Shown here one piece after another: positions 8,916 through 17,048 of a stretch of DNA of 34,737 nt. Origin of the DNA: Lachnospiraceae bacterium (GTDB taxonomy: Bacteria; Bacillota; Clostridia; Lachnospirales; Lachnospiraceae); contig JAIKZU010000115.1 in the NCBI GenBank assembly GCA_024681985.1, positions 1 through 34,737 of the forward strand, read 5' to 3'. The position numbers and the translations under genes are program-made. Under the pieces are notes generated by a model. It did not search any database. It saw nothing but the letters and a program-made list of their open reading frames with translations, and was not told where the DNA came from. Position 1 is the stretch's first letter, and each line of letters opens with the position of its first letter.

Positions 8916-9937
8916 ACGGAGCAGATACAACGATCTATGCGAACCTGGTTTCTATCATGCTGTCTCTGGGATTGATGGCCTTGGTCCGGAAGCTTAAGAC
9001 AAAGGACGCTATGGAAAAAAGACTTTTCCTCCTGTTGCTGTTTTTGGTACTCAATATGTCCATATTCTATATCCTGTGTGTGTATGCACAGACCGGCGAC
9101 CTTCCCGTTGGAAAAACGGGAGCGCTCATCCTGGATACCGTATTGGAAGTGCTGATCACCCTCTTTGCATTTGACTGGTTTGTGTATGTGGATTATAGGA
9201 TATTCCACAGTGTGGATCATCTGAAGCGCAATATGAAGGTCCTCACCGTTCCGGCGATCCTGGTGGTAGTATTCAACGCCGTGAATCTTTTTACGGGTTG
9301 GTTGTTTTGGTATGATGATGCGCTCGTGTGCCATGAAACGGATTTTTATGTGATCTGTGATTTGGCGCGTCTGTTGTATTTCATCGGTTCCCTGGTCTAT
9401 CTGGAGATCGAAAAACGTAAGAACAAGAGGATGCGGTTCTTCTCCGTAAAGTCTTTCTTTATACCTTTGATGTTCTACGTGCTGTTGTTCTACTTTACAC
9501 CCTATGCCACGGCGGCCCTGGGATTATCCATCGGTCTTGCCCTGATCTATGTGCAGAATATCAACAGCTTATGCTATCAGGATACGGAGACCGGGTTTTA
9601 TAACCTCCTGTATTTACAGGAACTGCGACGTCGGATCGAAAAAGGTGACTATGAACTGAGCAGCGCCATTATGTATACGCTTTCGGAGGGAGACCGACGC
9701 CAAATGGCAAAGCTTATCGATGATCAGCTGCCGGAGGATTGTGACACGATCCGGTGCGGTAGGGATACGGTGGTGACTCTGGCAAGCGTAAAAGAGAAGG
9801 CGCCTCTCCACATGCTTTCTGAGGATGTGGAAATGAGTTTTGAAGAAGCAAAGATTCCTGTTTCCGTTACATATGCACTGAAGAAGAAAAAGGAAAGCGA
9901 AACAGAGTTTTTAGACCGTTTTTTGGAGAAAGCATAG
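8912..9937 (+). CDS. 7TM-like membrane protein with degenerate GGDEF-like C-terminal domain
   Basis: N-terminal multi-TM region, then YQDTETGFYNLLYLQELRRRIEKG, resembling the D-x-L-T-G-L-Y-N-R-x-x-L start of GGDEF domains. No GGDEF catalytic motif. ATG overlaps the stop of the upstream ORF. Confidence 0.55.
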   Translation: MNGADTTIYANLVSIMLSLGLMALVRKLKTKDAMEKRLFLLLLFLVLNMSIFYILCVYAQTGDLPVGKTGALILDTVLEVLITLFAFDWFVYVDYRIFHSVDHLKRNMKVLTVPAILVVVFNAVNLFTGWLFWYDDALVCHETDFYVICDLARLLYFIGSLVYLEIEKRKNKRMRFFSVKSFFIPLMFYVLLFYFTPYATAALGLSIGLALIYVQNINSLCYQDTETGFYNLLYLQELRRRIEKGDYELSSAIMYTLSEGDRRQMAKLIDDQLPEDCDTIRCGRDTVVTLASVKEKAPLHMLSEDVEMSFEEAKIPVSVTYALKKKKESETEFLDRFLEKA

Positions 9938-10789
9938 ATGGAATATAAAGTAATTGAAATTGACGGCGACAATGTGGAAGAATTTTCCGATTATATCAAC
10001 GAGGACCTGGCGGAACAGATGGATCGGGAGTTTTACAGGGGTATCGGTGCAAAAAACGACAAAGATGAACCCTGTGGCGCCATGGTCTTTGAACTGAAGG
10101 ATTCGGAAAGCGAAGAAGATACGAAAAGCCGGATCAGAATGTTAAATGCCGTGGACGAAGATGCCAAAAATGCCATCTTTACGGAGTACGCAAATGTGGT
10201 CTCGGAGGAAGAGGTGATGGAAAGCTTCTACGAATCTCCGGACAAGGATCTGTGTCAGTATTTGGAGAACAATGGGTTTTCCTTAAGCACGACGGAATCG
10301 AAGGATCTCGTGATCACCGCGGAGGAGATCAAAAAGATCGCCATGCTCTTAAAAGGGAAAAAAGCGCCCGCCTATATCGAGAGCCTTTCGGAAGCTTCGG
10401 TGCTGCAATACCGCAGGTTCGTAAAAGAATGCCTGTTTAAAGGATATAAGGGGCTGATGGATGATCTGGCCTATATCCCGAAGAACTGGTTTGAGACAGA
10501 GGTTTCCTCCTGTGTCATAACGGATGATGAAGTAAACGGCGTATTTTTGATCAAAAAATCCGCCTCCGGAAGTCTTTATACCATGCTCTTTACCGCTTTC
10601 GGCGCAGATTACCAGAGAAACCTGGGGCTCATGATGGCCTATACGGCACAAAAGATCTTGGAATTGTATCCGGAAGATGTAAAGGTGGTGGTCCGTCGGC
10701 ACAATGCCGTGGTGCAGAAACTGACGGATAAGTTTTTCGCAGGCAGTAAAGGAAAGGATGTGTTCAGCGGAAATCGAAGTGAAGGCTGA
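9938..10789 (+). CDS. Uncharacterized protein, possibly tandem GNAT-like fold
   Basis: Starts immediately after the upstream stop. Weak GNAT-like segments (CQYLENNGFSL; RHNAVVQKLTDKFF). Confidence 0.4.
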   Translation: MEYKVIEIDGDNVEEFSDYINEDLAEQMDREFYRGIGAKNDKDEPCGAMVFELKDSESEEDTKSRIRMLNAVDEDAKNAIFTEYANVVSEEEVMESFYESPDKDLCQYLENNGFSLSTTESKDLVITAEEIKKIAMLLKGKKAPAYIESLSEASVLQYRRFVKECLFKGYKGLMDDLAYIPKNWFETEVSSCVITDDEVNGVFLIKKSASGSLYTMLFTAFGADYQRNLGLMMAYTAQKILELYPEDVKVVVRRHNAVVQKLTDKFFAGSKGKDVFSGNRSEG

Positions 10790-10799
10790 CACATCCTTT
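10753..10799 (+). terminator. Intrinsic terminator-like hairpin overlapping the end of the 9938..10789 ORF
   Basis: AAAGGATGTGTTCAGC ... GCTGACACATCCTTT, near-perfect inverted repeat with a one-base bulge. Confidence 0.5.
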
Positions 10800-10834
10800 A
10801 GATAAACGTTTTCGTAGTATTGCCGGGTCTTGAA

Positions 10835-11080
10835 CTACAGATAGTAGATGGGCATGGCATCACCGATGCCAAAAGCTTCGCCGGCCTCGGCGTCCCGGGT
10901 CAGGACCTGGGAGATATCTTCATATACGACTTTCTTTACCACTTCCTCGGACATACCCGTGATGACGGCTGTGTCCGCTACGGGAGTGGTCTTTTTTTCT
11001 GCCGTGATCTTTTCAACTGTGGACTTTTTCGCCCCGGTGGTCTTTTTTGCGGCTTTTGCCGCAGTACTTTTTCCTGCCAT
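10835..11080 (-). CDS. Small Ala/Lys/Thr-rich protein with histone H1-like N-terminus
   Basis: MAGKSTAAKAAKKTTGAKKSTVEKITAEKKTT...; good RBS (GGAGG) upstream of the ATG. Confidence 0.55.
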   Translation of the reverse strand: MAGKSTAAKAAKKTTGAKKSTVEKITAEKKTTPVADTAVITGMSEEVVKKVVYEDISQVLTRDAEAGEAFGIGDAMPIYYL

Positions 11081-11148
11081 TCTTTTTTCCTCCGTTCATT
11101 TGATCTTTCGATCCATTCAAAGATCAGGATCTTATATTTTCAATTTTT

Positions 11149-11892
11149 TTAGGCATATTTCTTTTTCAGTTCCAAGGGATGCACCCGATTTAGATCCGAT
11201 CCGTTTAAGATCAGCTCTTTGGGAAAGTTCGTCTCTCGCAGTAAAGATAACCCATAGCCAAAGTCACCCACCCCTTTTCCTCCGTGGCTGTCACTGGACA
11301 GAAAGATGGGCAGCGATATCCTGCGACAGATCTCCAAAATGATCCGGTCGTTTTTTGCGCAGTCCTTTCGGTAAGCGTCCGGCATCAAAGAAGCATTGTT
11401 CAGCTCCGGGAAAACGGCTTTTTTCTTTGCGGCGGATAGGAGTCTTTCATAGTCCGCCGGAAATGTGCCATCATCCGGATGCCCCAGGATCAATACCTTT
11501 GGATGATCCATCGCACCGATATAGGCATCGGTGTAGTCCCTTTGGGGATCCGGGGTGATCACCTTATTATGCAGACTGATGATGGAATAGTCCAGCTTTT
11601 CTAAAATGTCCTCCGGCAGATCCACTTTTCCCTTTGCATCCAGGATGTTTAGTTCTGCACCGTAGTATACCCGAAGGCCGTATCGTATTTTGGGAGCCAG
11701 AAACAGGCTGCGAAAATAGGACGCTTTGCAGGACCCCGGAAAGGCGGGTGCATGATCTGTGATCCCGATGGCAGTCATCCCCCGTGCAGCTGCCTGCCGG
11801 ATCACCTCGGTGGCGGGATCCGTCGTTCCGTGACCGGAGGCAACGGTGTGGATATGCAGATCGGTTGTATACTCCAAAGAACTTGTATTCAT
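11149..11892 (-). CDS. PHP-domain phosphoesterase (YcdX-like hydrolase)
   Basis: TTDLHIHTVASGHGTTDPATEVIRQAAARGMTAIGITDHAP and later IFLSSDSHG motifs. Confidence 0.85.
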   Translation of the reverse strand: MNTSSLEYTTDLHIHTVASGHGTTDPATEVIRQAAARGMTAIGITDHAPAFPGSCKASYFRSLFLAPKIRYGLRVYYGAELNILDAKGKVDLPEDILEKLDYSIISLHNKVITPDPQRDYTDAYIGAMDHPKVLILGHPDDGTFPADYERLLSAAKKKAVFPELNNASLMPDAYRKDCAKNDRIILEICRRISLPIFLSSDSHGGKGVGDFGYGLSLLRETNFPKELILNGSDLNRVHPLELKKKYA

Positions 11893-11898
11893 GGTGTT

Positions 11899-11927
11899 AT
11901 TTTATAAACCTTTTTATAAGATGTCAA
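11899..11927 (-). promoter_or_regulatory. Promoter for the PHP gene
   Basis: Reverse strand: TTGACA (11922-11927), 17-nt spacer, TAAAAT (11899-11904). Confidence 0.6.
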
Positions 11928-11954
11928 CAGAAAACCACAAAGAAACAACAAAAA

Positions 11955-11971
11955 CCACATAAATTATGTGG
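11955..11971. promoter_or_regulatory. Candidate operator: perfect 17-bp palindrome
   Basis: CCACATAA-A-TTATGTGG, 7 bp upstream of the -35 hexamer of the BMC promoter. Confidence 0.6.
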
Positions 11972-11978
11972 GATTATG

Positions 11979-12007
11979 TTGACATTCCAAAAAGATGGCT
12001 ATATAAT
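11979..12007 (+). promoter_or_regulatory. Sigma-A promoter of the BMC operon
   Basis: TTGACA (11979-11984), 17-nt spacer, TATAAT (12002-12007); ATG at 12029. Confidence 0.85.
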
Positions 12008-12028
12008 CAACGCCAAAGGAGTGGTTTT

Positions 12029-12394
12029 ATGAACGAAATGAGTGCAACAAAACAGAGGATCATTCAGGAACTGGTGCCCGGTAAACAGGTTACCCTGGCC
12101 CATATCATTGCCAGTCCCGATGAGATCCTGTATGTGAAACTGGGATTGGATCCCCAGACATCTCTCACGCGGTCGGCCATCGGCGTTCTGACCGTAAGCC
12201 CTGCGGAGACAGCCATCATCATGGCGGATATCGCCTTAAAGGCAGCAGATGTGGAGTTGGGATTTGTGGATCGCCTGTCCGGGTCTTTGATCATCACAGG
12301 CTCCGTTTCTTCCGTAGAAGCCTCCGTAAATGCGATCCTTTCCTATGTGGAGGAAAAGCTTGGTTACACTACCGTGCCCGTAACTCGGACATAA
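12029..12394 (+). CDS. EutS/PduU-type (circularly permuted) BMC-H shell protein
   Basis: IQELVPGKQVTLAHIIASP...AIGVLTVSPAETAIIMADIALKAADVELGFVDRLSGSLIITGSVSSVEASV. Start chosen at 12029 downstream of the promoter. Confidence 0.88.
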   Translation: MNEMSATKQRIIQELVPGKQVTLAHIIASPDEILYVKLGLDPQTSLTRSAIGVLTVSPAETAIIMADIALKAADVELGFVDRLSGSLIITGSVSSVEASVNAILSYVEEKLGYTTVPVTRT

Positions 12395-12437
12395 AAAACG
12401 GTTCTTAAAACAATCATAATAAAGAAGGAGAAAAAAC

Positions 12438-13238
12438 ATGGCATTGAACGAGTACGAAATCAAAAAACAGATCTGTGACATCGGAAAGCGGATCTACGAC
12501 CGCAACATGGTTGCAGCCAACGACGGAAACATCTCCGTTAAGTTGAACGACAATGAGTTCCTCTGCACCCCCACCGGCGTGTCCAAGGGATTCATGACAC
12601 CGGAGTTTATCTGTAAGGTAGATGCGGAAGGAAAGGTACTGCAGGCGAATAAAGGCTTCCGTCCTTCTTCCGAGATCAAGATGCATATGCGGGTATATCA
12701 GAAGCGCCCGGACGTAGGTTCTGTAGTGCATGCGCATCCCACTTTTGCGACGGCATTTGCCATTGCGGGGATCCCGCTGACACAGCCCATCATGCCGGAA
12801 GCAGTGATCGCCCTTGGCTGCGTACCCATCGCACCTTACGGAACACCTTCCACCATGGAGATCCCGGACGCGGTAGAGCCTTATCTGGAGCACTTCGATC
12901 AGGTTCTATTGGAGAGCCACGGCGCTCTGACCTGGGGACAGGATCTGCAGACAGCATATTACAAGATGGAATCCGTAGAATTCTATGCGGAACTTTTATA
13001 CAAGGCCAGACAGTTGGGCGGACCGAAGGAATTCGATGAAAAGACGGTACAGAGACTGTATGAGATCCGTCGTCAGATGGGTCTGCCGGGCAGACATCCT
13101 GCTGACCTTTGCCAGAACAAGGGACAGGCCAACTGCCATAACTGCGGCAACTGCTCTTCTTCCGGCGCAAACGGCGGTGCTTCCGAAGAGATGATCTCCG
13201 AGATCACCAGAAAAGTTTTGGCTTCTCTTGGTAAATAA
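12438..13238 (+). CDS. Class II aldolase (fuculose/rhamnulose-1-phosphate aldolase-like) with Cys-rich linker and C-terminal encapsulation peptide
   Basis: NDGNISVKL, HAHPTFATAFA, LLESHGALTWG; C-terminus CQNKGQANCHNCGNCSSSGANGGASEEMISEITRKVLASLGK. Confidence 0.9.
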   Translation: MALNEYEIKKQICDIGKRIYDRNMVAANDGNISVKLNDNEFLCTPTGVSKGFMTPEFICKVDAEGKVLQANKGFRPSSEIKMHMRVYQKRPDVGSVVHAHPTFATAFAIAGIPLTQPIMPEAVIALGCVPIAPYGTPSTMEIPDAVEPYLEHFDQVLLESHGALTWGQDLQTAYYKMESVEFYAELLYKARQLGGPKEFDEKTVQRLYEIRRQMGLPGRHPADLCQNKGQANCHNCGNCSSSGANGGASEEMISEITRKVLASLGK

Positions 13239-13284
13239 GCAGCGAGCAAGGCTTTAAAGCGTAAGCAGAAAGGAAGTAAGGAAA

Positions 13285-14676
13285 TTGGCTGTTGATGAAA
13301 GAGTTGTACGCGAGATCGTACAAAAAGTAATGGCCTCTGTTCAGTTGGACGGCGAACCGACACAGGCACACGGTGTGTTTAAAGATATGGATTCCGCCGT
13401 GGAAGCCGCCTATGAGGCACAAAAGAAGGTTCGGGTCATGACCCTGGACCAAAGAGAAAAGATCATTTCCATCATGCGCAGAAAGACCCGTGAGAATGCC
13501 GAGATCCTGGCAAACATGGGTGTGACGGAAACAAAGATGGGAAATGTGGGAGATAAGATCCTGAAGCATCAGCTGGTGGCGGACAAGACACCGGGTACGG
13601 AGGATATCACCACCACAGCCTGGTCCGGTGACCGGGGACTGACGCTGGTGGAGATGGGACCCTTCGGAGTCATCGGCTCCATCACTCCCACCACCAATCC
13701 TTCGGAGACGGTGATCTGCAACACCATCGGCATGTTTGCAGCAGGGAATACGGTCGTATTCAATCCCCATCCGAAGGCAATCAAAACCTCCATCTTTGCC
13801 ATCAATCTGATGAATGAGGCATCTTTGGAGGGAGGCGGTCCCGACAATATCGCCGTAACCGTGGAACATCCCACACTGGATACTTCCAATGTGATGATGA
13901 AACATAAAAAGATCCCGCTTCTGTGCGCTACCGGAGGTCCCGGTGTGGTAACAGCGGTACTCTCCTCCGGAAAGAGAGCCATCGGCGCGGGAGCCGGAAA
14001 TCCGCCGGCTTTTGTGGATGAGACCGCAGACGTGCGAAAGGCAGCAAGGGATATCGTAAATGGTTGTACCTTTGACAACAATCTGCCCTGTATCGCGGAA
14101 AAGGAGATCGTAGCGGTGGATTCCATCTGCGACGAACTCATGAATTACATGGTTAGTGAGAATGGATGCTACCTGGCGGACAAGAGTGTACAGGACAAAC
14201 TCATTGCCACGGTACTGACGGAAAAAGGCGCCTTAAACAGAGATTGCGTGGGCCGCGATGCAAAAACCCTGCTTTCCATGGTGGGGATCAACGTGAGCGC
14301 GGACATCCGCTGTATCACCTTCGAAGGACCGAAGGAACATCCGCTGATCACGGAGGAGCTGATGATGCCCATCTTAGGGGTGGTCAGAGTAAAAGATTTC
14401 AAGGAAGGTGTGGAGACAGCCAAGTGGCTGGAACATGGCAACCGCCATTCCGCACACATCCATTCCAAAAATGTGGATCATATCACAGAGTATGCCAGAG
14501 CACTGGATACGGCGATCCTGGTGAAAAACGGACCCAGTTATGCGGCGCTTGGTTTCGGCGGGGAAGGCTTCCCTACCTTTACCATTGCATCCCGGACCGG
14601 GGAGGGCCTGACCAGCGCATCCACATTTACCAAACGACGTCGCTGCGTAATGAGCGACAGCTTATGCATACGATAG
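13285..14676 (+). CDS. pduP: CoA-acylating propionaldehyde dehydrogenase with N-terminal encapsulation peptide
   Basis: TTG start; MAVDERVVREIVQKVMASV targeting helix; SITPTTNPSETVICN; catalytic region NNLPCIAEKE. Confidence 0.92.
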   Translation: MAVDERVVREIVQKVMASVQLDGEPTQAHGVFKDMDSAVEAAYEAQKKVRVMTLDQREKIISIMRRKTRENAEILANMGVTETKMGNVGDKILKHQLVADKTPGTEDITTTAWSGDRGLTLVEMGPFGVIGSITPTTNPSETVICNTIGMFAAGNTVVFNPHPKAIKTSIFAINLMNEASLEGGGPDNIAVTVEHPTLDTSNVMMKHKKIPLLCATGGPGVVTAVLSSGKRAIGAGAGNPPAFVDETADVRKAARDIVNGCTFDNNLPCIAEKEIVAVDSICDELMNYMVSENGCYLADKSVQDKLIATVLTEKGALNRDCVGRDAKTLLSMVGINVSADIRCITFEGPKEHPLITEELMMPILGVVRVKDFKEGVETAKWLEHGNRHSAHIHSKNVDHITEYARALDTAILVKNGPSYAALGFGGEGFPTFTIASRTGEGLTSASTFTKRRRCVMSDSLCIR

Positions 14677-14689
14677 GAGGTGAAAACGT

Positions 14690-15931
14690 ATGGCAGTAAA
14701 CGAGCAGGATGTACAAAAGATCGTCAGACAGATCTTGAGTGAGATGGGAAATACTTCCGCCGGGGCCGAACCCGCAAGGGGAGCGTTTACCTCTTATACA
14801 TCCTTAGGAAACACCTCTGCCGGACAGATTCCCAAGACCGCTCATGTTGCGGTACTGGTGGAAAAGGAACGGTTCGAGGTAAAGGAATATCCCATCCCTC
14901 CGGTAGGAGATGACGATATTCTAGTCCGGGTGGAGGGCTGCGGTGTCTGCGGTACCGATGCTCACGAGTTCAAGAGAGATCCCTTCAACCTGATCCCGGT
15001 AGCTTTGGGACATGAAGGAACGGGCGAGATCGTAGCCATGGGCAAGAACGTGAAAAAGGACAGCGCCGGAAAAGATCTCCACATCGGAGACAAGGTGGTA
15101 ACCTGCATGATCTTCCACGACGACCCGGAGATCACCATGTTTGACTTGAACAAACAAAACGTAGGAGATGCGGATGTATACGGTCTTCTTCCGGATGACG
15201 ATTATCACCTGAACGGATGGTTCTCTGACTACATCTTCATCCGCAAAGGATCCACCATCTTTAATGTGAGCGATCTGGACTTAGACAGCCGGATCCTGAT
15301 CGAGCCGGCAGCGGTTTTGGTACACGCGGTGGAGAGAGCCAAGAGCACCAACATCTTACGGTTCAACTCCCGGGTAGCCGTACAGGGCTGCGGCCCCATC
15401 GGACTTTTGTGTATCGCAGTGCTGCGCACCATGGGGATCGAGAACATCACGGCGGTGGACGGCAATGAACAAAGACTTGCATTTGCCAAGCGCTTAGGTG
15501 CTGACCAGACCGTAAACTTCATGGAACACCAGGGGATCGAAGCCTTGACAAAGGCGGTGTACGATTCCTTTGGCGGACATTTGGCGGATTTCGCATTCCA
15601 GTGCACGGGTAATCCCAAGGCACACGCGAACATCTACAAGTTCATCCGCAACGGCGGCGGTCTTTGTGAACTGGGATTCTTCGTCAACGGCGGTGACGCC
15701 CAGATCAATCCCCACTTCGATCTTTGCTCAAAGGAGATCAATCTGGTGGGCTCCTGGGTATACACCTTAAGAGACTACGGTACCACCTTTGACTTCTTAA
15801 AGAGAGCAAAGGCCATCGGACTTCCGGTTTCGGAGTTGATCACACATAAATTCAAACTGGATGATATCAACGAGGCGTTAAAGACAAACCTGGCTATGAC
15901 CGGTTTAAAGATCGCCATCGTAAATCAGTAA
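14690..15931 (+). CDS. Zinc-type (MDR) alcohol dehydrogenase with N-terminal encapsulation peptide
   Basis: MAVNEQDVQKIVRQILSEM helix; GCGVCGTDAHEF, GHEGTGEIVAMG, GCGPIGLLCI nucleotide-binding motif. Confidence 0.9.
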   Translation: MAVNEQDVQKIVRQILSEMGNTSAGAEPARGAFTSYTSLGNTSAGQIPKTAHVAVLVEKERFEVKEYPIPPVGDDDILVRVEGCGVCGTDAHEFKRDPFNLIPVALGHEGTGEIVAMGKNVKKDSAGKDLHIGDKVVTCMIFHDDPEITMFDLNKQNVGDADVYGLLPDDDYHLNGWFSDYIFIRKGSTIFNVSDLDLDSRILIEPAAVLVHAVERAKSTNILRFNSRVAVQGCGPIGLLCIAVLRTMGIENITAVDGNEQRLAFAKRLGADQTVNFMEHQGIEALTKAVYDSFGGHLADFAFQCTGNPKAHANIYKFIRNGGGLCELGFFVNGGDAQINPHFDLCSKEINLVGSWVYTLRDYGTTFDFLKRAKAIGLPVSELITHKFKLDDINEALKTNLAMTGLKIAIVNQ

Positions 15932-15987
15932 GTCGCCGAGCGACAAAGAGTAACAGGTAACACTTGCACGGGTAAACGGAGCAGATT

Positions 15988-16305
15988 ATGGAACATCAGG
16001 CAGTAGGACTATTGGAAGTATACGGATTGGTTTGTGCATTCTTGGCAGCAGATGCCGGGTGCAAGGCAGGGAATGTGACCCTGGAGGTCTTTGACAAAAA
16101 CAAACCCGCAAACGCCGACGCTCTTCCGGTACCTCTTTTGGTCACCATTAAATTCCGCGGTGCGGTTTCGGATGTAAAGGAGGCTATGGCCGCTGCATCC
16201 GAGATGGCAAAAAAGACCACGGGGATCGTCTGTTCCCACATCATACCGTCTCCCACGGAAGATACGGAAAAAATGTTAAAGATCAGTGCATTGGATAAGA
16301 ATTAA
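15988..16305 (+). CDS. BMC-H shell protein with extended pore-region loop
   Basis: AVGLLEVYGLVCAFLAADAGCKAGNVTLEV...LLVTIKFRGAVSDVKEAM...SHIIPSPTEDTEKML. Confidence 0.88.
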   Translation: MEHQAVGLLEVYGLVCAFLAADAGCKAGNVTLEVFDKNKPANADALPVPLLVTIKFRGAVSDVKEAMAAASEMAKKTTGIVCSHIIPSPTEDTEKMLKISALDKN

Positions 16306-16326
16306 AGATAACAGGAGGAAAAAAAG

Positions 16327-16614
16327 ATGTCACAGTCACTTGAAGCATTAGGAATGGTAGAGACCAGAGGTCTTACAGCAGCCATCGAGGCAGCTGATGC
16401 AATGACCAAGGCGGCAGAGGTAACTCTGATCGGCACGGAAAAGATCGGATCCGGTCTCGTAACCGTCATGGTAAGAGGTGATGTAGGAGCTGTTAAGGCT
16501 GCCGTTGAAGCTGGTACTACCGCAGCTTCCAGACTGGGCGAGCTGGTAGCGACCCACGTGATCCCCAGACCCCACAATGACGTAGAGATGATCTTACCCA
16601 AGTTTAAGGGCTAA
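16327..16614 (+). CDS. PduA/PduJ-like BMC-H shell protein
   Basis: [60 protein letters not shown]...[15 protein letters not shown]. Confidence 0.96.
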   Translation: MSQSLEALGMVETRGLTAAIEAADAMTKAAEVTLIGTEKIGSGLVTVMVRGDVGAVKAAVEAGTTAASRLGELVATHVIPRPHNDVEMILPKFKG

Positions 16615-16646
16615 GAAAAGGAACGAAAAGAGGAGAAGGCTAAGAA

Positions 16647-17015
16647 ATGAGCAGTGCCTACGGATTTATAGAAATTAGCGGTGTGGTGGCAGCCATCGAT
16701 GTGCTGGATACCATGTGCAAAGCCGCGGATGTGACCCTGGCCACCTGGGAGAGAAAACTGGGCGGTCGGTTGGTGACGCTGGTGGTAGAGGGAGAAGTAG
16801 AGGCAGTAAAGACAGCGGTAGCAGCCGGAGTCGAGCATGCCAATATCCGAAAGCCCGTGGCTTCCGGAGTGATCCCCAATCCTCATGAGGAGATCCGTAA
16901 GATCGTGGCCATTTCCGCAAGCCGTTTCAAAGGAAAGGGAGAATTACCCTCCGACGCAAAGATGCTCGGACAGGATCCCCCGGATTTCAATGTGAAGGAA
17001 CAAATGGAAAAATAA
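16647..17015 (+). CDS. BMC-H shell protein with C-terminal extension
   Basis: AYGFIEISGVVAAIDVLDTMCKAADVTLATWERKLGGRLVTLVVEGEVEAVKTAVAAG...GVIPNPHEEI plus about 35-residue tail. Confidence 0.93.
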   Translation: MSSAYGFIEISGVVAAIDVLDTMCKAADVTLATWERKLGGRLVTLVVEGEVEAVKTAVAAGVEHANIRKPVASGVIPNPHEEIRKIVAISASRFKGKGELPSDAKMLGQDPPDFNVKEQMEK

Positions 17016-17048
17016 ACAAAAAGTTACAGATCAAAGGAGGTAATGATT

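Noticed and set aside
10820-11342. Plus-strand ORFs 10820..11152 and 10848..11342
   Set aside because: Antisense to the 10835..11080 and PHP genes. Compositionally biased (F/S-rich) and lacking RBS; the minus-strand gene has a good RBS.
12029-12394. EutS/PduU-like shell protein as a GrpU-type Fe-S shell protein
   Set aside because: The translated protein has no cysteine, so it cannot ligate a cluster as GrpU does.
13204-13905. Minus-strand ORFs inside pduP and other BMC genes
   Set aside because: Antisense shadow ORFs to strongly recognized enzymes; no supporting motifs.
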